From Progne subis subis (taxonomy: Eukaryota > Chordata > Aves > Passeriformes > Hirundinidae), in assembly GCA_022316685.1 (NCBI GenBank), contig JAKJHU010000068.1:1736001-1800000 (forward strand): a stretch of DNA of 64,000 nt, in the 5' to 3' direction. The notes beneath the pieces were generated by a model, which was not told the DNA's origin, did not search any database, and saw only the letters and a program-made list of their open reading frames with translations. This document shows, in pieces, positions 34,677 through 47,200 of the stretch. The position numbers and the translations under genes were made by a program. The stretch's first letter is position 1. Every line of letters begins with the position of its first letter.

Positions 34677-34753
34677 TCAATACATCCCACGCCATCCTCC
34701 TCCACCCATACTGCCTTGCCCATAGTATCCTCCACTATTTCCACTGCCACGAC
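34677..34753 (-). CDS. HNRNPH3: HNRNPH3 coding exon 9 and stop
   Basis: 77 nt, residues 318-342, stop TGA at 34677-34679. Gly-rich tail ([19 protein letters not shown]). Acceptor tttgcag. Confidence 0.94.
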
Positions 34754-37700
34754 CTGCAAACAATTGACACAAGGTCACGCATACATACCTTAAAAAAAGA
34801 AAAAATGGGATGGGTAATACAGAACTGGTTGACAATGACAACTTACACTAACAATACTCAGCACTACCGCTCTTAACCAGCATTTGCTGCAGTAGCACGA
34901 TGCGTAAAGCCCCCAGAGATTTAGTTTCAAAAAAACCACTGCCCCTCTTTCCCTTGTCCCAGCCCGAAGCCCACCACCCTTGCCCCTCTCTGTCAAAGAC
35001 TGACATCCACACTTTCCCCCCTGAACATTTAAAAGAGAAATTGTACTCACTATATCCGCCCAAGCCATCAGGCGTTCCGTACCCGCCGCTGTAATTGCTA
35101 CCCATTCCCATTCTGCCAACAGAGCCATAACCTTGATCTGCAAATCCAAAAGGCCCAACGTTACAAGCTTGGAACCCATCAGACCTGGCAAAGCATCAGC
35201 TAAGTGTGCAATCGATGCATACCCATTCCATCTCTGCCATAGCCTCCCATTCCAGAGCCACCTCCAGCAGTGGAATTCAGGAATAGTTCAATGTATCGAT
35301 GCTCTGTAAGAAGCAGAAAGCGCCTCAGTTCGTATTTTGTTTCCCACACACACAAAGCAACCCCCCCCATAGAGGGAGCAGAGAGAGGGCCACAAACAAG
35401 CGAGTCTGCAGTGTGGTAAACTGGGAAAAGCTTAGGATGGATCTGCTGCTCACAGCCCTGCTCGAGCCTGGCCCAGCAGCAGCGTCAGGGAACATGACAC
35501 TCACGCATGTGATTCTTATCCTTGGACATGGCAGCTACTGCGTCCTCGTGTGTTACAAATTCCACATCTGCCTCTCCCGTAGCTCTTCCATCTGCTCCAA
35601 TATCAATGTGAACTCTTATAGGGTTCAATGGCGAGAAAAACTAGGGAGAAAACAAATTAAAAAACAAATCACGTTAATGTGGAATTCAAGCCAGGCGTTT
35701 GTTTTCCATTCTCATGGTTAATGGTGCACTGCTTTAATTCAACATCATCCCACCACATAAATTTAACTACTCATTTCTCAAGTAGTACTTGGTGGTTGTG
35801 GGACATTCAACACCAGGTCAACCCACCTTTACAACCCACTGTTACTACACAGCTTGGAGAGCTGCAGCTACAGAGCCCAGGGAGCTTTCTTTGAAAGCAA
35901 AGATGCAAACAACTCCTGCCCACACACACACTGCTTTGAGCAACAGTCAACTGCGACGGCATCCTGGGCAAGAAAATAATCGGTTGGTTTTCACTGGGCT
36001 CTGCTTCTTCAGAGTTCTCAAAGCAAGGACGCATTCACGGAATTCAAGAAAAGCTGCCTGTCAATAGCACTACTCTCCCTCACTGCTCCAGATCAAATAC
36101 TGACTTTTGGCCCTTGTTGTCAGAGTCTTTACCCTAAATGAAACAATCAAACCGTCTCAAGAAAACACACCTCCATTTAAATAAACCAACCCAGCCACAA
36201 AAGCAAACAAGCACCAGCTTAAGAACGGAGCTCTGCATGTAAAATATACAGGTGCAACTGGCAAGACAGCCCCTCTCCAAGGATGTGCTATGTTTAAACC
36301 AGGCCTCATACCCCAAGAAAGCTTCTTCCCAGACAACACCACATCCGCACTAACACAAGAACGCGGATGCGCTTTTATCTGCCACCCTGACCTTTGACAA
36401 GAGGGATACAGTCCTCTCCAAGGCAACACAGCTCTCTACAGCCTGCCCACCCTGCCCCTCCTGAAGTAAGTCTCAGGTCAACAAACAAATATGCAAACGA
36501 AGCGATGTAAGTTTCGTATCTGTCATTTTCACAAAATCAGAGCAGCTTAAACAAATCCTGAAGGCCTTAAAATGAGGATACCAACTGCAGCGACTGTTGT
36601 CTATGCAATATACCTTTTATGGAAACAAAACAGCAGAGAGTGCAAGGATTAATGTTAAATATAGCTTTGCTGACTTTGCCGGTAATCCCACCTCAGAGAG
36701 TAGCTTTCTAAAAGCTCGTTAACTTTGTGCAGGTGTAGCAGTGACTTGTTTGAGAGGGCTCCCCGAGTTTGGACTGGGACAGACAGGGACACGCATACTG
36801 CTGGCATGAGGAAACCCTTTCCCCCGTGGTACTTACGTTAGCAATATCGTTTTCCGTGGCTCGGAAAGGCAGCCCTCTCATGTGAACAAAATGACCGCCA
36901 CCATGGAACCCCGACCCTGCATCTCCAGCTCCATAGCCATGTCCTCCCATGCCTATTGGGAAACCCAAACCAAAAAAACCCACACACCTCTAAGATCATG
37001 AAAAGCCAAAAGTCATCACTACTCTTTTTCTGAAAGCACTAAATTATACCAGTGAATGCACGGTGTTTTTCACCTCCCATGTATCAACCCAAACCTCCTA
37101 AGCCATCTATTTACCTTTTCTTACGATTCCCCAATCCCCTCCCCTTTTTAAACAGACTCCTTTACCAAACAGCAGAAGAAACTATCGTCTCTGCCTGGGA
37201 AATACCATGTTTTGCAACTCAAGTAACAGGAGAACCTTTTTAGACAAACTAATAATTTCTTTTACCTCTCCCATCCCTCATTCTGTCGTCATAGCCGTCG
37301 TTTCCATAGCCATAGTTATTATAGCCACCATAATCATCAAAGCCACCATATCCTGTGCAATGGAAAGAGGAAAAGAGCCATTACATTACTGCTCCGAATT
37401 CACAGAGCACTGCACACACAACACTCAGTTCTGCAGTCTTTGGGCACCCAGCGCTTTGCAAACAGCCCCTGCAGACCTTCAAACCTGGATTTCTGAACGT
37501 GGTAAAAAGTACATTTCTTTTTATATAACACAGACTGAAACATGCAAGTGGAAAGATCTGATTCAAATGAAAATAGCTCTCTTATTATTAACGTTCATCT
37601 TAAATACTAAGCCACGTGTTTCGATGTATTACAATTTTTTTTCCTATCAATACATCCAACCTAAAGGGCATTACAGCTACTGCCATTTCTTATTTCTTGA

Positions 37701-39280
37701 CAAGTATGTCAGAAACATGAAACTGCCAAGAGAACCTGTGTTCATTAGATGAACATACCACCGTCATATCCACCACCTCCTCGACGCATTCTGTCATACA
37801 TACTTCCACGCCCAGCTCCATAATAACCCCCTCTTCCTCCTAATGGTCTATCATATGGTCCAGGTCGCTGTTGTCCCATCATTCTTCTTGGCATGTCAGA
37901 GAATCCTCTGATTTCGCTCTTACTACTTTTGAAGATTTCAATGTATCTAATAAAAGAGGATTTTCAAGGTACCAGTAAGAACACAGGCAGAAGCAGTCTG
38001 AATTTTACAAAAGGCCATACTACATTTTCTAGAGCTAAATGTACAAGCCAATAGCAGTGACTAGAAATGCCATACAACTTAAGTTTCTCCTCGAAACTGT
38101 AAGAATCTTAAGTGTATTAAACAACCCCCACTTTACGGTGGCAAAAATTACTATGTGAAAATTCTAGCTGTACAAATTAAGCTTAAAACATGTCTTTCCA
38201 GTATGAGAAACATACTGTCGAAAAACAATGTCTGGCTATAGCAGCGTTTATCACAAATTACCCAACACAAGCATGATTGAAACAATTTTCTGAGTTTAGC
38301 AAACTACCCAGTGCAATACTGTCTCCCCCACCCCCCAAATCTACTGTATTTCCCAAGTTAACTTAGGATCAGTTACAAAAATTCTTAAAAACAGCCAATT
38401 CCCCAATGGTCCCCAACCCCCCAAAAGCATTACTGACCCACAACCCCCAAAAATAAAGATTTAACACCATCCCAAACTCTCCATCCCCACCTGTGCCCTA
38501 TTCTTTCCTTGTGTTTCCCCAGAGCATTTTCTGCTATCTCCTTTGAAGCAAACTGCACGAAGGCCTCCCCTGTGCTTCTCCCCTGGTAGTCCAGCGTCAA
38601 TGTTATCCCATTTGGCACGATTTCCAACCCTTTAACCCAAGGACAAATAACCCCGTCAAGGGGAACAGTGTTAAAGGCTGAAACATTCCCATCTGTAGCA
38701 AATACTTAAAGCATATCTAAACAACAACAACGAAAAAGAAAACCACCTTGTTTCCCCCATCACCCAACAATACAAGCCCATGATCTGTCATTAAACATTT
38801 ATGGATTTAGCCGTACTTCTTTTCTGTTTAGACTATACAAAAATACAACCACCTAAGTTACACGAAGAAAATATAGCTACCAATCAAGCAATTTAACCGA
38901 TTCAAAGGCTAACATTCAGGTTACCCCAATATGCACAGCATCTTTCCCACCTCGACAAAATCAGATACATTTTGTGTTCTAGTACGTCTATGGTTATCTG
39001 TGCTTCATTTACAGGGCATAAATCTTAGTCAAAATAAACTAATTTAATGCAAGCCCTCCCCATCCACCCCATTAACAGCTATTAAACGTGTACAAAACAC
39101 TGTGCAACAGATACAAAAATCCTCTAAAGAACCCCACGACGCTTCGACTATACTGGAAATACCTTGGAAAAACTGAACAATCTCTTCTTTGCTGCAACCA
39201 AATGGCAGGCCTCGGAGTCGTACCACTGTTCCGTCATTGGTTGTATCATTGGGCCCATTGTGTTTTCCACTCCAGTCCAT
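34677..39280 (-). CDS. HNRNPH3: HNRNPH3 (hnRNP 2H9), RNA-binding protein
   Basis: HNRNPH3 is a nuclear hnRNP of the H/F group that binds G-rich RNA through quasi-RRMs and affects splicing. Nine coding exons on the minus strand: 39280..39163, 38629..38491, 37946..37759, 37352..37266, 36952..36837, 35640..35505, 35303..35223, 35137..35051, 34753..34677. Phases agree; 1029 nt give 342 residues (human about 346). The first qRRM (about 19-90) has [14 protein letters not shown] and [14 protein letters not shown] Gly/Tyr/Arg-rich linker follows (residues about 100-185). The second qRRM (about 197-272) has [12 protein letters not shown] and [14 protein letters not shown] Gly/Tyr-rich tail ends GGWRGMY. 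It lacks the extra N-terminal qRRM of HNRNPH1/F, as is normal for this member. Confidence 0.96.
35051..35137 (-). CDS. HNRNPH3: HNRNPH3 coding exon 8
   Basis: 87 nt, residues 289-317 ([20 protein letters not shown]). Gly/Tyr/Met-rich. Donor gtgagt, acceptor ggatttgcag. Confidence 0.94.
35223..35303 (-). CDS. HNRNPH3: HNRNPH3 coding exon 7
   Basis: 81 nt, residues 262-288 ([20 protein letters not shown]). End of the second qRRM and start of the Gly-rich tail. Donor gtatgc. Confidence 0.94.
35505..35640 (-). CDS. HNRNPH3: HNRNPH3 coding exon 6
   Basis: 136 nt, residues 217-261 ([18 protein letters not shown], then [19 protein letters not shown]). Core of the second qRRM. Donor gtgagt, acceptor ctccctag. 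Confidence 0.95.
36837..36952 (-). CDS. HNRNPH3: HNRNPH3 coding exon 5
   Basis: 116 nt, residues 178-216 ([20 protein letters not shown], then [18 protein letters not shown]). Joins the Gly-rich linker to the second qRRM. Donor gtaagt. Confidence 0.95.
37266..37352 (-). CDS. HNRNPH3: HNRNPH3 coding exon 4
   Basis: 87 nt, residues 149-177 ([19 protein letters not shown]). Gly/Tyr/Asp-rich linker. Donor gtaaaa, acceptor ttgcacag. Confidence 0.94.
37759..37946 (-). CDS. HNRNPH3: HNRNPH3 coding exon 3
   Basis: 188 nt, residues 86-148 ([15 protein letters not shown], then [20 protein letters not shown]). End of the first qRRM and Arg/Gly-rich stretch. Acceptor cctcttttattag, donor gtatgt. Confidence 0.95.
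38491..38629 (-). CDS. HNRNPH3: HNRNPH3 coding exon 2
   Basis: 139 nt, residues 40-85 ([19 protein letters not shown], then [19 protein letters not shown]). RNP1-like strand of the first qRRM. Donor gtgggg is weaker than the others. Confidence 0.94.
39163..39280 (-). CDS. HNRNPH3: HNRNPH3 coding exon 1 (start codon)
   Basis: 118 coding nt, residues 1-39 ([12 protein letters not shown], then [19 protein letters not shown]). The exon extends upstream to 39299, where tatttttag is an acceptor, so the first exon is non-coding. A at -3 and G at +4 support this ATG. Confidence 0.94.
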
Positions 39281-39469
39281 CTTTTATTTAATTTAAATCC
39301 TAAAAATACCCAACAAAACAGAAATAAAAAAACCCCCTGAGTTTCCGTCCATGCCCGAGGCCCTCCCTTAAAAAGAAATATGCTACGTTTTATTTAGATA
39401 ACTATAGTGATGGATTGTGAACTTTATTCCTGTTCCGGATTTGAAACTGTGCATCTAAATACATCCCAA

Positions 39470-40950
39470 CGGGATCTAAATCCGCACCGAGGGGATTTAA
39501 CCCCCGCCACCGGAGCTGCTGCTGCAGAGCACCGCGTGGCCGGCGGGCAGCACGTGGGCAAGGCACGGCACATAAAGCTTGGCATTTACTCGGAGTGCCT
39601 TTCACATCCGCTCCGTAAAGCTTTGTGGGGTTTTTTTTTCGGTGTTGTTTTTTTCCTTGAAGCGTGACAGTAGAGGAAGGGGCTGGAACCACAAGGCCTT
39701 CCTTTGTCTGCCCTCAGCCGGGGGCGACGGGCGAGTACGCGTGTGACGGGGGCGTGTGAAGGGGGGCCCCGCCACCGTCCCACAAAGGGAGCCGCCATCG
39801 GCGCCTCGTGAGGCGCGGAGCCATCGCGATGCCGCCTCTCGCCGTCCTCCCGAGACCGCGGCCCTGACCGCCCGCCCGCTCCTCGCCGCCATTTACCGCG
39901 CCTCCTCGGGGCGCCCGCCGCTGGCCCGCCCCGCTCCCGCCGCGCCCCCCGCCGCGTCCCGCCGCTCACCTCTGTCCTCGGAGATGCCGCGCCGCCCGGC
40001 CCGCGCCCCCTCACCGCCCCAGGACCCCCCGCCCGCCGCTCTCCTGGGGCCGCCGCCGCCCTCGGCTCCGCCGCTCAAAATGGCGGCCGCGCTCGGGAAC
40101 GAGGCTCCGCACCACCTCGCCCCTCCCCCGCCCTCGGGCGCGCGCGGGGCCCGACCCGGCGCCGGGCGGGTCCCGAGCCCCCCCGTGGCCGCCCTTCGCC
40201 CGCCGAACCGCCCCGGGCGGGCCCCGCCGCCGCTCGCTCGGCCCGCTCGCCCTCTCCGCTCACCGCGAGCCTCTCGCGAGCCTTTCGCGCACCCCTGGCC
40301 GTGTCCCGGCAGCCGCTCGCGCCGGGCAGAACGCGCCTCCTCGCTCACTGCCGAGCCGTCCGGCGGGCCCACACCTGCGCAGCGCCCACGGGCAGCGGAG
40401 AGTCCGGGCCGCGCGACTATCGCGATACCCGCGCCGCGCGCCGCCTCACACCCGCCTGGGCGGCTCCCGCGCACGCGCGACTCGCAGGGGGAAAAGCGGG
40501 GGGATGGTGGAAGGGAGCGACAGCGCATGCGGGGTAGGGATGGGGCGTTCCCGCCCCTTCCTTTCGCCGCCTCCTCTGCTGAGGGGCCGTCCGGGCGCGT
40601 GCGCACTCCTCCCTCGCTCAGGCCGCCGCCGCCGCTCGTTTTGGCGCCAAGCGGGAGCGCGCGCGGCCTGGGGCGGGGGTGCGGCGCGCGCGTGCCCGGG
40701 AATCGCCTCACGCCCGCGGCGGCGGCCTCCGGTGGTGTTCTGGAGCTGTGTCCCGCTCAGCGTGTCCCTCTCCCCCGGCGCAGCTTTGGGAGGGAGTGAG
40801 GATGAGGAAGGTTGCCCGGTGTGGCCGGGTAGCAATGGCTACCCGCGTCTCCTCAGCAAACCTGCCGAGCCGGCAAGGATCCCGCCTCCCTCAGTGCGGG
40901 GCAGGCCGGGCCGGGTGCTGTGGTGAAAGGGCGCGTTGAGGTGTTCAGGG
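39470..40950. promoter_or_regulatory. Shared CpG-island promoter of HNRNPH3 (-) and PBLD (+)
   Basis: About 1.4 kb of CpG-dense, TATA-less DNA between two divergently transcribed genes. Minus-strand donors at 39969 (CAGAG|GTGAGC) and 40263 (CGCG|GTGAGC) are candidates for the end of the non-coding HNRNPH3 first exon. YY1-type motifs AAATGGCGGC occur on the minus strand at 39885-39894 and, as AAAATGGCGGC, on the plus strand at 40077-40087. Palindromes ATCGCGAT (39823-39830), TCTCGCGAG (40272-40280) and TATCGCGATA (40418-40427) are also present. Long ORFs here are a CpG-island artefact. Confidence 0.75.
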
Positions 40951-40983
40951 GCTGGTGGCGAGGTAGGCTAAAATGTGTGTTTT

Positions 40984-40987
<4 letters not shown>

Positions 40988-41016
<29 letters not shown>
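40988..41016. repeat. A29 homopolymer at the edge of the CpG island
   Basis: Uninterrupted run of 29 A just downstream of the CpG island and upstream of PBLD. It is likely length-variable and could be a nucleosome-excluding tract. Confidence 0.9.
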
Positions 41017-41019
<3 letters not shown>

Positions 41020-41203
41020 GTGTGGAGCGCCAGGGGCGTACGAAGCAGTCTCAATCAGTGTCGGCGCTAGGAAGTGACGGGATGGGGCCGCTGGCTCCGC
41101 CTGCCGTCAGGAAAACATTAACTTGGAGTTCTGCTGTCTGGGTTAAACAGGTTAGAGTGTACCCTGCAGAGCGCAGGCTGCGGCTAAACAGGTGCACGAG
41201 ACA

Positions 41204-41287
41204 ATGCAGATTCCAATTTTTACGGTTGATGCATTTACAAACCGGCCATTTTCTGGAAATCCTGCGGCAGTTTGTCTGCTTGAAAAT
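41204..41287 (+). CDS. PBLD: PBLD coding exon 1
   Basis: 84 nt, residues 1-28 ([20 protein letters not shown], ending LLEN). Donor gtaagt. The 5' extent of the exon is uncertain. Confidence 0.92.
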
Positions 41288-44200
41288 GTAAGTTTAAAAA
41301 AACCCAGCAATTTTTTGAGGTACTGTAATGACATTTGCCGTTCTGTACTTGGCCTGAGGACTCAGCACTGGATCAGACTGCTTTCTTTACTCGGGACTTT
41401 TGTTTTCCAGAGTTGTTTGCTGTGGCACCAGAATACAGAGAAATTAGCACGGGGGTGTTCGTCTTCCCCCCAGTCAAAACGATGTCATACAAGACAACCT
41501 TTGAATTTTTTGTGGGCTGTTAAAAGTACTTTATTAAGGAATAGACTGGATTTATTTTGAGTTTAGTCAAGAAAATGGCTGAATTTCTTCAAGAATGATC
41601 CAGAATAAAGATTCTGGAGGATTAAGAAGGATTCAGAGTGAAATCTGAAAAGTAATGCTGTAAAACAGAATCGGTACTCAGTAGAAGGATTAAACTGTGG
41701 GATTTGGTTTTGGTATGGGTTTTCTCCCTTTTTTTCTTTCATTTTTCCTCTTTCTCTGGAAAGAAAAAGAGCAGGTATTGACCTGGATATGAGTCTTTTA
41801 CCATTAGGTTTAGCCAAGTTTAAACAACCAGATTTTTTGCTTCCTTTTTACATGGTAGCTTTGATGCAGTTGCCAGTGGTTATCTTCCTCATCCGGGTGT
41901 TGTGAACAGTTGTTACTAATTGGTACTGATTTCTGACAAAAAGAATTACTAAGATCAATTAGAAATTTACAGGCCTCATATTATTTGTATAGTAACTCCT
42001 AATAAAAGATTGTAAATACGAAAATATAGGTTGAGTAGCCAACAGCAAGAGCTTGTAATGACAATATGAATCCTTTCTAGATGTTCCTAAGTCTGTCTAA
42101 ATCTCATATAATGTTGCCTGTTTACCAAGTCAGCTAAAGGTATGACTGGGAACGTCTCTTCAGAGATATTTTTGGCCCCATAAAATCTAAATACTCTCAA
42201 AATTATCTCGGCTTTAAAATTATGAGCTTCTAATTGCATTTTTATATTAATTTTACTTTATTACATTAAGGTATTGTGAGGCTACCTTACTTGCATGATG
42301 ACTTTGGAATGCAGACGTTTAAAAAGTTTTTTCTACAGTTCCTGGAAGTAAAGACTAGTGTGACAGCTAAAGCTGAGATCCTAATCCAGCATTTTATTCT
42401 AAGAGTGAAGAAAGTGTGGTGCAGCCATGCAAAACAACTGTTCTCTGCTCCCTCCTGAGTCTCAGAAGATGCTTTACAGAAAAAAACAGGAGAAATGCAA
42501 GGATGGCAAACCCAGTCGTTTCTGTGTTTCAGAGGTGCCACAGGATGGCAGTATTTCAATAAAGTTCCATGTTGCTTTAAAAAAAAAAAAAAAAGAAAAA
42601 AAAAAAAAAGTTATTTTTAATAGCTTTTTTCTGGTCTTTGTTCTGATCTAGGATCTTTACAGTAACTAACCAAACTCTTCCTGGGGTATGGGGAATGTAA
42701 CTGTACTGTAGAATGTTAGATTGTTGTTTAACTGTACAGAATTCAATCTGCAAGTTCAGCTCTAGTGTGCTAATCAGTTATTGGTTTGTAGCTGTTGTGT
42801 GGGGATATTGGCTGGAAAGGTTTAGTTATTAAAGGAAGTAATTCAGGTTAAAAGGCACATTTTTATATCTCAGCAGCTGAACCTGACCTGGTGCCTTTAG
42901 TACTTTGTTTCACTTGAGTAGCAGTATTTTAAAGATCAGATTCTCCAACCTGGCCAGTCAGCATAACTGTGGAGAAAGAGCAGGAACATGGGCCAAGGAG
43001 TATGTTATACAATCCCTGGGGCTTGGCTATCTTGGGATCAATGTTCACTGGCTGAAATCACGGGCACCTAGTGAGCTCCAGCAGTTTCATTTTTTTCCAG
43101 TTTGTCTCATCTCAGCTCCTACGGAGGGAGTGTATTGTCCAACTTAAAGTTTATTTTACTCTCAGGGAGTATTTTGCATTAAAACTGAATCTATGTTTTA
43201 TTATAATAGAAAACTAAATGGCTGTATTTGACAGAAAGTTTGATTCTGCGTTTTTTGGCCTGCTCTTGATTGGATTTGTTGATTTCATCCCTAGGACTTG
43301 GATGAAGATTTGCACCAAAAAATTGCAACAGAAATGAACCTTTCAGAAACAGCTTTCATCAGAAAACTGAAACCTGGAGATGACTTTACCAAAAGTTAGT
43401 GGTTCTGTTTACCCTCCAAAGTATCTAACAAAGGGATAGGAAGACACTGTTGGTACATTTATAAGGAATGGTGTTGATTTGTAAGACAGCGAAACAAAAT
43501 CTTGATGTTGTGATGAATCTTAAGATCATAAGACTATTGCATGTGGATTCTTGAAAATATTTGTGTTCAATTTTATTTTACAATATAGACATATTTATTC
43601 AGAATTCAGACCGTTTGTTTTAGTGTCTTTTACTAAATAAGCAAGAAAATGCTAAGCGGACATTTTCCAATTAATATTTCCTTTATTACTAATAATATCC
43701 TGAGGTAATTTCTTATACAAGCAGAAGAACAGAGATGGAGCATGCTCATTCCATATGCACAAGACTGCAAAGTGAGTAGAATCTGTCTTGGCTGTTTAGA
43801 GAATCATCACTATCGCGTAACTGTAATGTTACTTGAGTTTGTCACAAAGTCTCGTAAGATGTCTGTGGAGCCAATACTGGAAAATGCAGGTTTCCAACAA
43901 AGCTGAGAATTTGAATTGGAATTGGAAACATCAGGTAAATGCAGAATTCATTCGGACTCACTCTGGGGATTAATTTTCAGCCGAATCAGTTTGCTGAATC
44001 TGCTCACTTGACTGTTGTGTGGTGGCATGAGCCAAGGGGCTGGGACTCCACTTGTCTGTACTTAGATTCCAGGTTAAGGAGTCATGTTTATTGTCTTTGT
44101 TATGTGATGGATTGTACAGGGAGTAGGATTTCGTGCAATCTCTGTAATTAAAAATATTAAGGATAGCAGTAACTGTGATTGGTTGCTCCTACTGTTAAAA

Positions 44201-47200
44201 CATTGGAATTTATTTTAGGGTTAGACTAATCACTTGGAGCAAGAAATGATGCTACTTTTCAATTTTCATGTTAGCACTTTGCCAATATGTTTAACACGCT
44301 TATTTTCAAATCATCCCTATCTGACAGCATACAAAATGCCAGCTTCTTTATCACGTTGGTGCTTTTGATACTACCAGGCTAGTTTGTGGCCTCAGACCAC
44401 ACAGCTGCCCAAGAGGTGCAGAGGTCTTCCAAAGGAATTTGGTCACACCTGAGAGTGTGTGTGTTGAGGGGTGGTGGGAGTGAACCAGGAACGTCAGAAT
44501 GTCATTTATCATCTGCTTCTGGAACATTCATTGGTGTAGTGAGGGCTCCCAGACGCAGCGTATGTTTCTGCAGGCCTTTGTGATCTCAGTGCACCTAATT
44601 TAATTTTGATTAAAGAAAACACCAAGCCAATCAGCTCTGTTATTTAAGGGACATGGGGATTTATGCGAGTACTCAGGGTCCTCTCGGTGTGAGTCCAGCT
44701 GTATGTCTGGAGTGTCCAGGCAGCTGCTGTGCGTCACAGAGATGTTTGCCTCCTCTCAGGCATGTGTGTGAATCCTTCATGTGCTCCTGCTCCCGGGCGC
44801 AGCTTCCGCTTGGAGCAGTGCGTGAACAGCACGGGGCAGGCTCACAGCTGGGGCTGGGCCAGCCCTCCCTCACAGCACTTCACTGCTGGGGCCGTTAGGT
44901 TCCACCACAAGGTTTTATTTGGGTTCTATTGGTTTTCATTAGAGGGGACTGACTTTAATGCACTAATTTTCCATAGTAGTATTGACAAGACTTGTTTGGA
45001 TTGGAAAAAAAAGTTTCTTTTCCACTTCCAGTTGTGTTTTTATGGTAATCATTCACTTGAAATGCACATGCAAAAGTTACAGGAAACCAAATATCATACA
45101 TTTGTGTTCTAAATTTTTTAAACAGCAAATGGAAATATGATTTCTAGTGAAATGAAGGGTCAATAGACATTAGAGACTTTTACCAGACTTGACTGATGGT
45201 TTAAGCGAAACAATTCATAACTGAGCTAACTCCAGTACAGGCTCTGTTATACCAAAAAAACCATCTATGAGCTCTACGTGGTAACCCGGCCTGCAGGTGT
45301 GTACAGGTCATGACTATGCCTTTGCAGGATTTCATCATACACAAGGGCATGGAGGCTTTAGTTTCTGAATAAGGCCTGCTTAGGACAAAGAAAAATCTGT
45401 GCAGCATGCAAACATCGTTGACCTGACTCAAAACAGACAGCTATTCTGAAAAATCAGTGTAAAATGGGTACCTAAGGGCATGTTTAGGACCAAAACTGAT
45501 TGTAACATGCATTTTGATTAACTGAAACATCATCACTGAACGTATATATATGTTGAGATAAAATGAAGAAATGGACTTCTTCCACTTAATAGCATTAAAT
45601 AACCTTTATTTTTTCAAGGTTCCTGCTTTGGCCTCAGATGGTTCACCCCAGCCAGTGAAGTTCCTCTCTGCGGTCACGCTACTCTTGCATCAGCTGCTGT
45701 GTTATTTCATGTACAAAGTAGGTTTACAACCTGTGTATTACTATAACTTTTTAGAACATTTACTTCTAATTAACTCCTCTGTTTTTTAAGACCAAGGCCA
45801 TTAAACATTCAGAGCATCTATAGAGCACAAATGGAGATACCCCGGGTATTGCCTTTTACTGCTGCTCTCCAGTTACGAGGCTGTAGTCTGATGCCTACCC
45901 TCTGATCCCAATGCCCTGCTGCTTACTCTTGTTTAAGAAAAGTGCTAAATATGCAAATGTCATCTGGGAGAGGTACAGTAGAATTTGATGAATAGGGAAT
46001 ATTTCTTTCTGTTAAAAGGACAATCCCATTCATTCTAGGCATATACAGGAAGGATTCCCTGACAATTGCTGTGTTTATTAGCCTCAGCAGATTTATCAAA
46101 TCAGTTGGGATTTTTGCCCAGAGTACAGAGTTACTCTAGATATATTTGAGCTGTGTAACTAACTTCCTCTGAATATACTGAACTACTCCCATTATATAAT
46201 AATTTAGATTAAAATTCTTATGTTTGATAATGTTGCAATGTTCTCTCTCTAGAAAATACAAATTCAGTTCTCACGTTTGTGACACTGAGTGGGGAGCTAA
46301 AGGCCAGACAAGTGAAAGATCATATTGTCCTGGACTTGCCACTTTACACAGCCTACCCCCAGGTTAGTCAAAATTTTATTCACGATAGGCTTTGAAGGAA
46401 AGTATGTGTTTGTATGTGTATGTCAGTATATGTGTCTGTCTGTAGTTGCATAGGTACATATGTATATATTGTATTTTTTACAGTGTGTGTTTTTTTTTTT
46501 TTTTTCTTCAGGAACTTAAGGAAGTTGAAGAATTAATAAAGGTAAAAGAAGAATCTATCAGTTGTCTTAGAAAAAACATTTATAATAGCTTTGCTTATTT
46601 TTATGTATTAAAATGGCAAAAATTGGTGACAAGGCTCTGCTTGATGTACTCCTGAATCTGAAACACCAAACTTCAAAGCTCTCCAGTAATGAGTCAGTAG
46701 GTCAGGGAATGTAATTCTCCAAAATGCCACAGCCAAACCTGTGTCTCCCATTTTCACTGACTGAAGTGTCAATATTTATTTCAATGGCATTTCCAGCCTT
46801 TTGTGTGCATAAGAGGCACTCCCCTAGGTCCTGGATTTCTTCCCAAATTGACACACATGGTGCTTGTAACTCACCCCTTTCATGCACTTGGTGCATTTGC
46901 TTTTCTTGGTTGCATGGAAGACGTTGCATAAGTCCTCTTCTGTCAAGGAATGTGCCCCACAGAAATGCTAAGGAAATAATCTTTTATGCTCAGGTGATGA
47001 CGGGTGTTTTTCTGTCTCCTTTACATTTTCCACAGGCAGCTGTTGGTGACATGATTGTTCAAGATGTCCGTTATTCTCCCGACACAAAAAAACTCTTAGT
47101 CCGCCTCAGTGATACTTATGAAAGGTATCTCACACTCTTTTAATTTTTTAAATCAAGAATGAGGAGATTGTGTTGGCCTGCTTATTCTCTATTCCTTACA

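Noticed and set aside
39756..40799. 347-codon plus-strand and 272-codon minus-strand ORFs
   Set aside because: Same CpG-island effect in the HNRNPH3/PBLD promoter; composition is Pro/Ala/Arg noise.
41192..41203. GTG upstream of the PBLD ATG as a start codon
   Set aside because: Vertebrate PBLD starts at the ATG before xxPIF; nothing supports a GTG start.
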